From an uncultured Paracoccaceae bacterium (GTDB lineage: Bacteria > Pseudomonadota > Alphaproteobacteria > Rhodobacterales > Rhodobacteraceae), in the NCBI GenBank assembly GCA_947501355.1, contig CANMVA010000001.1, positions 2,503,492-2,567,491 on the forward strand: DNA of 64,000 nucleotides. The letters run 5' to 3'. The notes below the pieces were generated by a model. That model did no database searches, had not been told where the DNA came from, and was given only the letters and a program-made list of their open reading frames with translations. Positions 45,103 to 53,759 of the stretch are shown piece by piece (within the stretch, counting starts at the first letter, position 1; each line of letters starts with the position of its first letter). Position numbers and translations under genes: made by a program.

Positions 45103-45671
45103 GCGGTAACGTCATCATTCTAACCCACGCAGATGTGGCCATCGACCCGGTCGTGCCAGTGCCCGAATGGGGACTAAACGAGACCGGCCGCGCCCGACAC
45201 GCCGCTTTTGCGGTGACGGCCGACCTGTCCGCCGTCACTGCCATCTACGCCAGTACCGAACAAAAAGCCCGTGATGGCGCCGCGCCCATCGCCACACGAC
45301 TGGACCTGCCGGTGCACACACGCGAGGCGCTCGGCGAAAATGACCGCAGCGCCACCGGTTTCTTGCCGCCAGAGGAGTTTTGGCCGGTGGTCGATGCGTT
45401 CTTTGCGAGGCCCGAGACCTCCACACGCGGTTGGGAAACGGCAAAGGCCGCGCAGGATCGCATTCTGGGCGCAGTCAAAGATGCGGTCGCCGAAGCGCCC
45501 GCAGGCGACATCGTGATTGTCTCCCATGGCGGGGTCGGCAACCTGTTGCGCTGTGCGTTGCTGGGTAAGCCGATCTCCAGAGATGAAGACCAGCCACATC
45601 CCAAAGGCGGTTGCTGGTTCAGCCTTCCCCGAAATTTTGATGCTGCTCCGACAGATTGGAACGCCATATGA
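45099..45671 (+). CDS. Histidine phosphatase family protein inside the C-P lyase operon
   Basis: 190 residues of the phosphoglycerate-mutase-like fold. The catalytic histidine is His10, but the family RHG motif reads THA, so the first phosphate-binding arginine is lost. The second histidine stands in VSHGGVGN (143), an acid in EALGEND, and the usual SS-x-x-x-R-A segment is ASTEQKARDG. It is coupled by overlaps to phnJ2 and phnK2, a slot where most phn operons have no gene. It may clear a phosphorylated ribose by-product, but altered residues make the activity uncertain. Confidence 0.8.
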   Translation: MSGNVIILTHADVAIDPVVPVPEWGLNETGRARHAAFAVTADLSAVTAIYASTEQKARDGAAPIATRLDLPVHTREALGENDRSATGFLPPEEFWPVVDAFFARPETSTRGWETAKAAQDRILGAVKDAVAEAPAGDIVIVSHGGVGNLLRCALLGKPISRDEDQPHPKGGCWFSLPRNFDAAPTDWNAI

Positions 45672-46438
45672 CCCCGCTTCTTTCCGTGAATGGCGTCACC
45701 AAACGCTACGGCGCGCATATCGGCTGCGCGGACGTGTCGTTTGAACTCTACCCCGGCGAGGTCATGGGCGTGGTCGGCGAAAGCGGGTCGGGGAAATCCA
45801 CGCTTTTGAATTGTATGGCAGGCCACCTGACGCCAGACGCCGGGCAGGTCATTTTCGACACGCGCACAGATGGCCCGAGGGACACGCTCACCATGTCCGA
45901 GCCTGAGCGGCGGATGCTGGGTCGCACCGATTGGGCCTTTGTGCATCAGCATGCCCGCGACGGGCTACGCATGGGCGTCTCGGCAGGCGGCAATGTTGGC
46001 GAGCGATTGATGGCTGTCGGTGAACGGCATTACGGCGACATTCGCGGCAAGGCCACGGATTGGCTGGAGCGGGTCGAGATTGCCTCCAACCGCGTCGATG
46101 ACCGCCCCACCACATTTTCCGGCGGGATGCAGCAACGTCTGCAAATCGCCCGCAATCTGGTGACTGGCCCTCGTCTTGTCTTCATGGATGAACCCACAGG
46201 GGGCCTGGATGTCTCTGTCCAGGCGCGGCTGCTGGATCTCTTACGCGGGCTGGTGCGCGACATGGGGCTCTCTGCAATCATCGTCACCCACGACCTTGCC
46301 GTTGTGCGGCTGCTGGCCGACCGTCTGATGGTCATGAAGAACGGCCATGTGGTGGAAGCAGGTCTGACCGATCAAGTTCTGGATGATCCGCAGCACGCCT
46401 ATTCCCAACTTCTTGTCTCTTCCGTTTTGCAGGTATGA
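45668..46438 (+). CDS. phnK: ABC-type ATPase PhnK, cluster 2
   Basis: 256 residues from the ATG at 45668, which overlaps the phosphatase stop (ATATGA). Walker A GESGSGKST, signature FSGGMQQRL, Walker B VFMDEPTGGLD and VTHDLA are intact. It binds the PhnGHIJ core beside PhnJ and is needed for C-P cleavage in the cell. Confidence 0.94.
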   Translation: MTPLLSVNGVTKRYGAHIGCADVSFELYPGEVMGVVGESGSGKSTLLNCMAGHLTPDAGQVIFDTRTDGPRDTLTMSEPERRMLGRTDWAFVHQHARDGLRMGVSAGGNVGERLMAVGERHYGDIRGKATDWLERVEIASNRVDDRPTTFSGGMQQRLQIARNLVTGPRLVFMDEPTGGLDVSVQARLLDLLRGLVRDMGLSAIIVTHDLAVVRLLADRLMVMKNGHVVEAGLTDQVLDDPQHAYSQLLVSSVLQV

Positions 46439-46441
46439 GCG

Positions 46442-47164
46442 ATGATTGAGCTTAAAGACGTCTCGAAAACCTTCACGCTACACAATCAGGGCAGTGCCGT
46501 GATTGAAGTCATCAGCAATGTCTCCTTTCACGTCGCACCCGGAGAGTGCGTGGCTTTGACAGGGGCTTCGGGTGCCGGCAAATCAACCCTGATGCGGATG
46601 ATCTACGGCAACTACCTGACGCAATCGGGATCGATCTGCATTGACGATGTGGACATCGTGCAGGCCGAGCCCCGCGAGATCATTGCCCTGCGCCGCGAGG
46701 TGCTGGGCTATGTCAGCCAGTTCCTGCGGGTTGTTCCACGCGTCCCGACACTGGACGTTGTCGCGGACCCATTACGGGCGCTGGGTGTCCCTGCGGAAGA
46801 CGCACAAAATCGTGCTCGGGAACTCCTGTCACAGTTGAACATCCCGGAACGGTTATGGTCGCTCTCTCCAACCACATTCTCGGGAGGCGAGCAGCAGCGC
46901 GTCAACATCGCGCGCGGCTTTGCACATGCCTACCCCGCGATGCTTTTGGACGAACCCACAGCCAGCCTCGATGCAACCAATCGCGAGGTCGTCTTGTCGC
47001 TGATCGAAGAGGCCAAAGCCCGCGGCGCGGCGATCATCGGCATTTTCCATGACGAGGCCGCACGCGCGCGTGTTTGCGACCGCGAAATCGACGTCAGCGC
47101 TTTTACGCCCGGCCTGTCCTCAAGCAGCGAAGCGGTAGGGCAAAAAAAGGAAACTGCCGCATGA
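46442..47164 (+). CDS. phnL: ABC-type ATPase PhnL, cluster 2
   Basis: 240 residues with Walker A GASGAGKST, signature FSGGEQQRV and Walker B AMLLDEPTASLD, and FHDEAA as switch. It takes part with PhnGHI in forming ribose 1-phosphonate 5-triphosphate. The stop overlaps the phnN start. Confidence 0.94.
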   Translation: MIELKDVSKTFTLHNQGSAVIEVISNVSFHVAPGECVALTGASGAGKSTLMRMIYGNYLTQSGSICIDDVDIVQAEPREIIALRREVLGYVSQFLRVVPRVPTLDVVADPLRALGVPAEDAQNRARELLSQLNIPERLWSLSPTTFSGGEQQRVNIARGFAHAYPAMLLDEPTASLDATNREVVLSLIEEAKARGAAIIGIFHDEAARARVCDREIDVSAFTPGLSSSSEAVGQKKETAA

Positions 47165-47706
47165 CCGAGGGCCGCCTCATCGCAGTTGTTGGCCCATCCG
47201 GTGTGGGTAAGGACAGCGTGATGCAAGGCTTGGCCGAGGTAATGCCAAGACTACATCTTGTCCGGCGAGTGATTACGCGGGCCCCGGATCTGGGCGGCGA
47301 AGACTACGATGCTGTCTCTGGGGCGCAGTTTCAGGAACTGGCCAGCGATGGTGCATTCGCTGTGCATTGGGGCGCGCATGGGCTGTTCTATGGCATTCCC
47401 CAAACCGTCAGATACCAGCTGAACAAGGGGACTGACTGCCTTGCGAACTTTTCGCGGAAAGCGCTTCAGGCGGGTGCAGATGCGTTCCCCAACTTTGTCG
47501 TCCTGAATGTCATAGCCGAGCCCGAGACTTTGGCTGCCCGTTTGGTAGCACGCGGCCGCGAGTCCGAGGCCGATATCGCCAGACGCCTGGCCGAGGCGAC
47601 GAAGCCGCTACCGACAGGTCTGGACGTCATCACACTGTCTAATGACGGACCGCTGGAGCAGACAATTGCACGCGCAGCTCAAGCGCTTCAGCCCGCGAGC
47701 GTGTAA
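47161..47706 (+). CDS. phnN: Ribose 1,5-bisphosphokinase PhnN
   Basis: 181 residues from the ATG at 47161. The P-loop GPSGVGKDS and the fold of guanylate-kinase-like PhnN are clear (FAVHWGAHGLFYGIP lid segment). It phosphorylates ribose 1,5-bisphosphate to PRPP, the last step of the C-P lyase pathway. Only cluster 2 has this gene. Its last 19 bases overlap the end of the DUF1045 gene on the other strand. Confidence 0.92.
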   Translation: MTEGRLIAVVGPSGVGKDSVMQGLAEVMPRLHLVRRVITRAPDLGGEDYDAVSGAQFQELASDGAFAVHWGAHGLFYGIPQTVRYQLNKGTDCLANFSRKALQAGADAFPNFVVLNVIAEPETLAARLVARGRESEADIARRLAEATKPLPTGLDVITLSNDGPLEQTIARAAQALQPASV

Positions 47707-48359
47707 CGATGGATCAGTTCGAACCGCCCATCCTCCCGCTCTCCGCAAAGCGCGATCTGATCAATGACAAACGGCGTCGGCAAGTCTGGCAGATGGCTCT
47801 GCAAGGTCTCAATCCATACCGGCAGGTCGTCTTCTGGCACGCGACCCGACAGCGTCAGATGGAATCGGAACTCCTCAAAGACGTAAGGGTACCCCCATTG
47901 CGTCAGCAGAGCCTCTTGTCGTGTGCTGAGACCCGCCTTGCGACGCCGCGCAAGCTCAGCCTCGGTCGCGGGTTCGCGGAACCCATCAAGACCTCGCACA
48001 GAAGCCTCGGCAACAGCTTGCAGACCGTCAGTCGACCCAAACGGCGTAAGCGCCAGAAATCGGCCCAATTGGGTCAGTTTCAGCCCATCACAGACAGCAG
48101 GTGCGACCCCGCGCGCAAGATCACACACAGCCTCTTCAAGAGCCTCAATTGTGCGCCCGTCTTTCAGTTTGAATGGTGGCTTCAACGTGCCATGAAACCC
48201 ATACTTGCGCGGAGCGCTCGTAATGTCGTGCAGGCCAGACACATCGAATTGCTCCACCTGACGACCCGTTACAACATCCCAGCCCAGCCAGGTCGCGCCG
48301 AAGTCAGCCAGCGGACCGTCCGGCGGCACGTAGTAAATTGCGAAGCGAGTGTATGACAT
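47688..48359 (-). CDS. DUF1045 protein, 2H-phosphoesterase-like
   Basis: 223 residues; start MSYTRFA at 48359 behind GGGGAG. Two H-x-T motifs (HGTLKPPF and HLTLSG) place it in the 2H phosphoesterase group, which opens cyclic phosphates. DUF1045 proteins are found in phn operons that lack phnP. It is therefore a good candidate for opening ribose 1,2-cyclic phosphate 5-phosphate before PhnN acts; this is inference from position and fold. It is encoded against its neighbours, overlapping phnN at its end and phnM3 at its start. Confidence 0.85.
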   Translation of the reverse strand: MSYTRFAIYYVPPDGPLADFGATWLGWDVVTGRQVEQFDVSGLHDITSAPRKYGFHGTLKPPFKLKDGRTIEALEEAVCDLARGVAPAVCDGLKLTQLGRFLALTPFGSTDGLQAVAEASVRGLDGFREPATEAELARRRKAGLSTRQEALLTQWGYPYVFEEFRFHLTLSGRVPEDDLPVWIETLQSHLPDLPTPFVIDQIALCGEREDGRFELIHRYTLAG

Positions 48360-49551
48360 GAACTCCCCTTTTCCGGCATCGTCTTTGACAAAGAAACATG
48401 ACAACTCGGTGTCAGCCGATCTTTGCCTTGCCAATGCCCAACTTGTTTTGCCAGATCGCGTGATGGTTGGGTCCATCACAATCGAAGCAGGCGTCATCTC
48501 TGAGGTTATCGAAGGCGACGCCATCCCGACAGGCGCTTTGGATTGCTGCGGTGATCTGGTGATACCAGGACTTGTCGAGTTGCATACCGACAATGTCGAA
48601 CGCCACATTGAGCCGCGACCTGAGGTTGACTGGCCCCATCTGCCTGCCCTGTTGGCCCACGATGCAGAATTGGCCTCGACCGGCATTACGACCGTGTTCG
48701 ATGCCATGCGCGTGGGGTCTATCCATTCCGGCAAAGGCCGCTACGTCGATTATGCCCGCAAACTCGCGGACGAGCTTCTGGCCGCGCGCGCTGACGGCAT
48801 GTTCAAAATCAGTCACTTTCTCCATCTGCGCGCCGAGATTTGCTCTGAAACGTTGCTTGACGAATTGGCAGCGTTCAGCCCGGAAGATCGCGTCGGCATT
48901 GTCAGCCTGATGGACCACACGCCGGGCCAACGGCAATTCCGTGATCTGACGGCGCTAAAGACCTACGTCGCCAAAAAACGCGGCATGAATAACGCCGAAT
49001 TCGCCGATCACGTTCAAAATCTGCTGAGCCTTCAAGAACGCTTCGGCGCCAAGCACGAAACCGGCGCGGTGGCCGAAGCCAGCCGTCTGGGTGCCGTCCT
49101 TGCCAGCCATGATGACACCACGGCAGAGCATGTGCAGACCTCCGCACGCCATGGGGTGGGCTTTGCCGAATTCCCGACGACCGTTGAAGCTGCCGACGGC
49201 TGCCGATCACACGGGATTGCCGTCATGATGGGCGCGCCAAATCTGATCCGGGGCGGGTCGCACTCCGGCAATGTCGCGGCCGAGGACCTGGCAAAGCAGG
49301 ACCTGCTGGACATCGTTTCCTCCGACTATGTCCCATCGGCGCTTTTGCTTTCTGCCTTCCATCTGGCGCGCATCTGGAACGACATCCCGCGTGCCATCGC
49401 AACGGTGACGCGCAACCCGGCGAAAGCCGCACGCCTCGACGACCGCGGATTGCTAAAAATCGGCATGCGCGGCGATGTTCTGCGCGTCCGCCAAGTTGGG
49501 ACCACGCCCCTGCTACGCGGTGTTTGGAGCCAAGGTGTGAAGATCGGCTAG
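48358..49551 (+). CDS. phnM: RPnTP diphosphatase PhnM, canonical, cluster 2
   Basis: About 397 residues. The metal motif ELHTDNVERHIEPRPEVDW is the canonical PhnM form, with MDHTPGQRQF, ASHDDTTAEH, EFPTTVEAA and MGAPNLIRGGSHSGN. It removes diphosphate from ribose 1-phosphonate 5-triphosphate to give the PhnJ substrate. The ATG at 48358 overlaps the DUF1045 start on the other strand by two bases; a GTG at 48409 is an alternative start. The promoter must therefore be inside DUF1045 or the mRNA continues from phnN. Confidence 0.93.
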   Translation: MNSPFPASSLTKKHDNSVSADLCLANAQLVLPDRVMVGSITIEAGVISEVIEGDAIPTGALDCCGDLVIPGLVELHTDNVERHIEPRPEVDWPHLPALLAHDAELASTGITTVFDAMRVGSIHSGKGRYVDYARKLADELLAARADGMFKISHFLHLRAEICSETLLDELAAFSPEDRVGIVSLMDHTPGQRQFRDLTALKTYVAKKRGMNNAEFADHVQNLLSLQERFGAKHETGAVAEASRLGAVLASHDDTTAEHVQTSARHGVGFAEFPTTVEAADGCRSHGIAVMMGAPNLIRGGSHSGNVAAEDLAKQDLLDIVSSDYVPSALLLSAFHLARIWNDIPRAIATVTRNPAKAARLDDRGLLKIGMRGDVLRVRQVGTTPLLRGVWSQGVKIG

Positions 49552-49874
49552 GGCGGCGTCCGAAAATGCTGCCATGCAGCTTTTGCAGTGGTAAAGGCAT
49601 AGGCAAGCAACGGTGCCGCAATTGTCAGTTGAATGTCGGCCAAGCTTTCGCGCCATCGCCAAAGGCCAAAACTGCGCAAATCATCGCGCGCATCCAAGAC
49701 TTCCATCGTGACACCGGCGAGAAGCGCACCCGCAAGTGCCAGAGAAAGAGAGCGCTTGCCTATAAGGGTGGCCAGCAGAATTGCAGCCCCGATCGCCATG
49801 TGAAAATAATCCCGATCCAAAGGGATATAGCCTTGAAGCCAGAGTTTCAGCGCTTGGTATCCAGAGGGATCCAA
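49548..49874 (-). CDS. Small membrane protein of unknown function
   Basis: About 108 residues with two to three hydrophobic helices (around IGAAILLATLIG and ALAGALLAGVTM, and a C-terminal one). The only upstream in-frame start is a TTG at 49874; an internal ATG gives about 83 residues. It is the last gene of the cluster 3 strand, starting a few bases after the TIM-barrel gene, and overlaps the phnM3 end tail to tail. No family recognised. Confidence 0.55.
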   Translation of the reverse strand: MDPSGYQALKLWLQGYIPLDRDYFHMAIGAAILLATLIGKRSLSLALAGALLAGVTMEVLDARDDLRSFGLWRWRESLADIQLTIAAPLLAYAFTTAKAAWQHFRTPP

Positions 49875-49878
49875 GGCG

Positions 49879-50694
49879 TCACACCACCAGACCCAAGCCC
49901 TTCAAGTAAGCAAACCCTTGCGGAATGTCCGATTTGCGGCGCAGTTCCAGAACAAGATGCGGCTCGGATGTGCAGTCAGACAACGCACGGAACACCTCTT
50001 GCCAGTGAATCTCGCCTTCGCCCGGTGCCCAGTGCCTGTCCGCGTGGCCATCAACGTCTTGCAGATGAACATGGCGAAGATGATCGCCCGCATCGCGTAC
50101 AAAGTAATCGACCGGCGGCGCCCCTGCCATGCGTCGCGCCAGATGCGCGTGGCCGGTATCAATCGACACGGCGATGGCGTCACTATTGAAACTTGCCACC
50201 ATCTCGCGCCGGGTTGCGGGGTCGATATCGACGATGTTCTCGATCACCAATATGATCCCGGCTTGCTCAGCCGCTTGGACCACAGGAACCATTATGTCGT
50301 GGACGAGCGCCAGCTTTTTCTCGGCATAGTCAGGGTTGTTCAGCCGGTTATACGCATACCAGCGGTCATAAGGCGAGTGCAGCACCATCTGGCGCGCACC
50401 AACGCGGTCAGCGGCCTCCAGTGCTTTGAGAAAGCGCGCCGTGATCAGTGGACGCAGCTCGGGGTCCTTATTGTCCATGTCCAGCCCTTCGAACGGGCCA
50501 TGGATGCCGATCCTCCCCTGAAACCCGTCCAACGCCGTGTTGGCCGCAGCAATGCGATCCTCAAAGTCAGTGGTCAAGTCAGCGTGCTGGCTGAATCCCT
50601 GCAATTCAAGGTCGCGGTCTGCGTCGAACAACCAGTCTCTGTGGGCGGCGATCTCGTGCGGCGCGAGGCACGCGCCGATTTTAAGCGGGGTCAT
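49879..50694 (-). CDS. TIM-barrel sugar phosphate isomerase/epimerase-like protein
   Basis: 271 residues; start MTPLKIGACL at 50694, overlapping the MFS stop by 14 bases. The xylose-isomerase-like TIM barrel shows metal ligands in VIENI, SIDTGHAH, HVHLQDVDGH and LELR. The family isomerises or epimerises sugars and related compounds, or cleaves them. Located in the phnM4 transporter unit, it may rearrange a sugar- or polyol-phosphonate-derived product; no substrate can be named. Confidence 0.8.
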   Translation of the reverse strand: MTPLKIGACLAPHEIAAHRDWLFDADRDLELQGFSQHADLTTDFEDRIAAANTALDGFQGRIGIHGPFEGLDMDNKDPELRPLITARFLKALEAADRVGARQMVLHSPYDRWYAYNRLNNPDYAEKKLALVHDIMVPVVQAAEQAGIILVIENIVDIDPATRREMVASFNSDAIAVSIDTGHAHLARRMAGAPPVDYFVRDAGDHLRHVHLQDVDGHADRHWAPGEGEIHWQEVFRALSDCTSEPHLVLELRRKSDIPQGFAYLKGLGLVV

Positions 50695-51889
50695 AGCTGG
50701 AGGTCTCCTGAGATTTACGGGCGTCGGGGATGAAGAAGCTGGCAAGGACAGCGATGCTCAGAACGACCGTCATCGCGGCAAAGCTCACCCAGCCGCCATA
50801 GGTCTGCGTCAGAAAGGCAAAAGCAAAGGGTGCGGAGGCATTCGCCGCCATGGACGCACTGTTGATCCAGCCCAGCCGCGCGCCGTAGCCCTTATGGCCA
50901 AACAGGGCCAACGGCAGGGTGCCGCGCGCAATGGTCTTGATACCGTCACCCATGCCGTACAGCGCCGCCGCCAGCAGGATACCCGGCACGGTGAAGCCCA
51001 CCGTCAAGATTGTCAGGAAGCCGGTCATCATCAGGCCGAGCGACAGCCAATAGGTATTAAGCGGGTAAAGATTACGACTGACGAGCAGCTCCAGAAAACG
51101 GCCTACAGTCTTGAAAGGGCCAATCACGGCACCTGCCAAAGCGGCAAGTGCCACACTATGACCAAGGTCCTGCACATTCGTGACCCATAACGTCATGACA
51201 GCGCCCATCAGGTAGCCCGAAAAGATGAACGAAGCGACCATCCAAAACATGCCTTTGCGACGCGCGAGGCCCGTCAGTTCGGGCCAATCCTGCGGCGTTG
51301 CGCTCTCGCCCCTCGGATCGCGTTCCGGCCCTGAAAGACATACCCAATGCAGCGGCACGCAAATCACGAGATACACCGCTCCAAGGATCATCCACGTCAT
51401 GCGCCAATCCACTGCTTCATAAAGCGCGAGTGTAAGCGGCCAGAAAATCGTCGATGCGACACCGCCAAAAAGGGTGATGATTGTGATCGACCGTTGCGGC
51501 GTGACCGACAGATCAAGGCGTGCAACTGAGGCGAAAGCCACAGAATAAAGAACAAACATCGCAGCCGCCTCAAGGATCAGCACCGCGGCGAAAAGGCTGC
51601 TCCGTCCCTCAACGAAGCCGATGGCCATGGTCGCAAGACCAGCTGCCAGCGCGCCGCCGGTCATGACATAGCGCCCGCCATAGCGGTCGGTCAGCATTCC
51701 GGCGACTGGCGAAAGAAACTCGCCGAAGAACAGAGCCAGCGACAGCACACCGAAAATGCCCGCAAGGGTCAGCCCTAACGGGTCCGCCATCTCAGGCAGT
51801 AGAATAGCGTAGGCGTAGTAGAGCACGCCGTAGCCCATGATCTGCGAAACGCCCAGCCCGATCGACGGCAGATGGTCGTGTGTGATCAT
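50681..51889 (-). CDS. MFS transporter in phosphonate cluster 3
   Basis: 402 residues with about twelve membrane helices; start MITHDHL at 51889 overlaps the phnM4 stop (ATGA), so the long ORF-track extension is discarded. The loop DRYGGRYV between helices two and three fits the MFS motif (G-x-x-x-D-R-x-G-R-R). It could export a breakdown product or import a substrate. It is tightly coupled to phnM4 and the TIM-barrel gene. Confidence 0.85.
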   Translation of the reverse strand: MITHDHLPSIGLGVSQIMGYGVLYYAYAILLPEMADPLGLTLAGIFGVLSLALFFGEFLSPVAGMLTDRYGGRYVMTGGALAAGLATMAIGFVEGRSSLFAAVLILEAAAMFVLYSVAFASVARLDLSVTPQRSITIITLFGGVASTIFWPLTLALYEAVDWRMTWMILGAVYLVICVPLHWVCLSGPERDPRGESATPQDWPELTGLARRKGMFWMVASFIFSGYLMGAVMTLWVTNVQDLGHSVALAALAGAVIGPFKTVGRFLELLVSRNLYPLNTYWLSLGLMMTGFLTILTVGFTVPGILLAAALYGMGDGIKTIARGTLPLALFGHKGYGARLGWINSASMAANASAPFAFAFLTQTYGGWVSFAAMTVVLSIAVLASFFIPDARKSQETSSYDPA

Positions 51890-53097
51890 GCCCCGGGTTG
51901 CGCGCGATACGCCGCGCGACCTGCAACCCACGTGCCCTGAATGGTTGGCGTATGACCTTTGGGCCAGTCCACCAACACCAGGTCCGCGCGTTTGCCCTCG
52001 GCAATCTCGCCTCGGTCCGTCAGGCCCATGGCCCGGGCAGGACCGGTTGAGACCAGCGACCACAATGACAGCCGGTCCGCGCGTTTCTCCCGATCCAGCC
52101 GGTCTACGGCCGCAAGCATGGCCGGGTAGTAATAGTCCGACGCCAGCATGTCGCAAAACCCGGCTTCAACCATGTCAGCCGCGCCAAGCGAGCCGATATG
52201 ACTGCCGCCGCGCACCGCATTAGGTGAGCCAAAGATGATCATGTCCCCACCCGCGCGCGCCGCTTTGACTGGACCCATGGTCATCGGAAACTCAGACGTC
52301 GTCGCCCCAAGGTCGTGATAAAAGCTGCGCGTCTCCGCCTGCGTGTCATCATGGCTGAGCATCGGGATGCCCCTGTCGCGGGCCTTCGCGGCAACGGTCT
52401 GCGTCGTTGAAACCACGTCCGGGCGCCGCTCCCAAACCCGCTTCACGAGCCGCTTGTGATCTTCATAATCCAGTCCCGAGCGTTCCTTGTGTTTGCTGTA
52501 ACGCTTGGCAAAAAGCGCCTCGTCGCCCACATCCATCACCGGGAAATCGGGGGAGTGTTCAAACAGGCGCTGTTGAATAGGCACCTCTTCGGCGCGCATC
52601 GCCATGGACAGGTGGTCATTGAACGCAAGCGATGGCTTCAAGGGCGCCTCCATCGCCCAGTCGAGCGTATCGAGCGCCTCGAACGCAAATGTCTCCCATC
52701 GCAATTGGACCCTGTTCTCAACCGTCAGACGCGGCGCAAGATCGCGGAGCGCCTCCATCAAGGCCCGCCCGCGTTCGACACTGCGCAGCCCGGGCTCAAA
52801 ACTGAGCGTCACCGAATGGTATGCGGTCGCGATCCCGTTGGCTGCAAGTTGGCGGTCCGTCTCAAGCACAGCGGTTTCCATCGGAAAAAACACGCCGGGG
52901 CGCGGCATCATTTGCCGCTCAAACGCGTCGCCGTGCACGTCGATCAACGCGGGTGCAACGATCTTGCCGCGTGCGTCGATTTCCACGCCCTGAACTGGGC
53001 CACCGATCTCAACGATACGGTCGCCGTCCATTGTCACGGTGGTGTTGGCAATCTCACCGGGCAGGTAGACGTCTGCCCCTACTAAAGTCTGGATCAC
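51886..53097 (-). CDS. PhnM-like amidohydrolase, cluster 3
   Basis: 403 residues. The metal motif is VHGDAFERQMMPRPG, LSHDDTQAETR and GSPNAVRGGSHIG follow, and FNDHLSM stands where true PhnM has MDHTPGQ. It thus groups with PhnM2. It lies between a methyltransferase and an MFS gene, overlapping both by four bases, in a unit that has its own transporter but no phnG-L genes. It would need the ribose-coupled substrate from another cluster, or it hydrolyses a different compound. Confidence 0.8.
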   Translation of the reverse strand: MIQTLVGADVYLPGEIANTTVTMDGDRIVEIGGPVQGVEIDARGKIVAPALIDVHGDAFERQMMPRPGVFFPMETAVLETDRQLAANGIATAYHSVTLSFEPGLRSVERGRALMEALRDLAPRLTVENRVQLRWETFAFEALDTLDWAMEAPLKPSLAFNDHLSMAMRAEEVPIQQRLFEHSPDFPVMDVGDEALFAKRYSKHKERSGLDYEDHKRLVKRVWERRPDVVSTTQTVAAKARDRGIPMLSHDDTQAETRSFYHDLGATTSEFPMTMGPVKAARAGGDMIIFGSPNAVRGGSHIGSLGAADMVEAGFCDMLASDYYYPAMLAAVDRLDREKRADRLSLWSLVSTGPARAMGLTDRGEIAEGKRADLVLVDWPKGHTPTIQGTWVAGRAAYRAQPGA

Positions 53098-53759
53098 GCT
53101 TGCCGCTCCAGAATGAGATGCCAGTGCAAAGAGCCGGGCCTTTCATGCTCACGGTCTTCCATCCAAAGGACCTCGAACCCCTGAAACAGGGCAAGCATCT
53201 CGACCGCGCCGCAATAATAGTGCGGGTGGCGCTTGTCAGAATAGTCCTCATCAAAGACCCACGTATTGCGGCTGATTTCTTTCGGACCGTTCAGCTTTTC
53301 GCGGTCGATCCACAGGCGGCGCTTCGACAACATGGTCAAGAGAAAGGTCCCGCCTGGCTTAAGAACGCGGCGGACCTCGGTGATGGTATTCAACAGGACG
53401 GTTTCATCGCCGTGATAGATCACGTTCCAACTCAGCACATGGTCAAAGGCGCTATCCTCGAACGGCAGGTCATTCATACGACCCAATTGGGTCTTCACAC
53501 CAGTGCCCACCTTGTCGATCTCGGCCAAGCCTTCAGCTGCCGCATCAAGCGCGGTCAGTTGAAAACCAGCGGCCTGCAAAGAGAGAGCATGCCGCCCAAC
53601 ACCCGCCCCAAGATCAAGGATCGCCGCACCTTGCGCCAAACCCTCGGCCCAACGCTTCACATCCGGTTCAGGCGTGAGCCATTTCGATCCATCTTCAATG
53701 CCATCCCAGATCTTGCTCCAATGCTGGTCGGCTGTGTCGGTCTTGGTCAAAACAGTCAC
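53094..53759 (-). CDS. Class I SAM-dependent methyltransferase in cluster 3
   Basis: 221 residues with motif I ILDLGAGVGRHALSL, the acidic residue in LTALDAA and a later LKPGGTFLLTM segment. It belongs to the small UbiE/type-11 methyltransferases. A methyltransferase inside a phosphonate uptake operon is unusual; it might methylate an imported phosphonate, an amine or a breakdown product. It overlaps phnE3 and phnM4 by four bases each. Confidence 0.85.
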   Translation of the reverse strand: MTVLTKTDTADQHWSKIWDGIEDGSKWLTPEPDVKRWAEGLAQGAAILDLGAGVGRHALSLQAAGFQLTALDAAAEGLAEIDKVGTGVKTQLGRMNDLPFEDSAFDHVLSWNVIYHGDETVLLNTITEVRRVLKPGGTFLLTMLSKRRLWIDREKLNGPKEISRNTWVFDEDYSDKRHPHYYCGAVEMLALFQGFEVLWMEDREHERPGSLHWHLILERQA

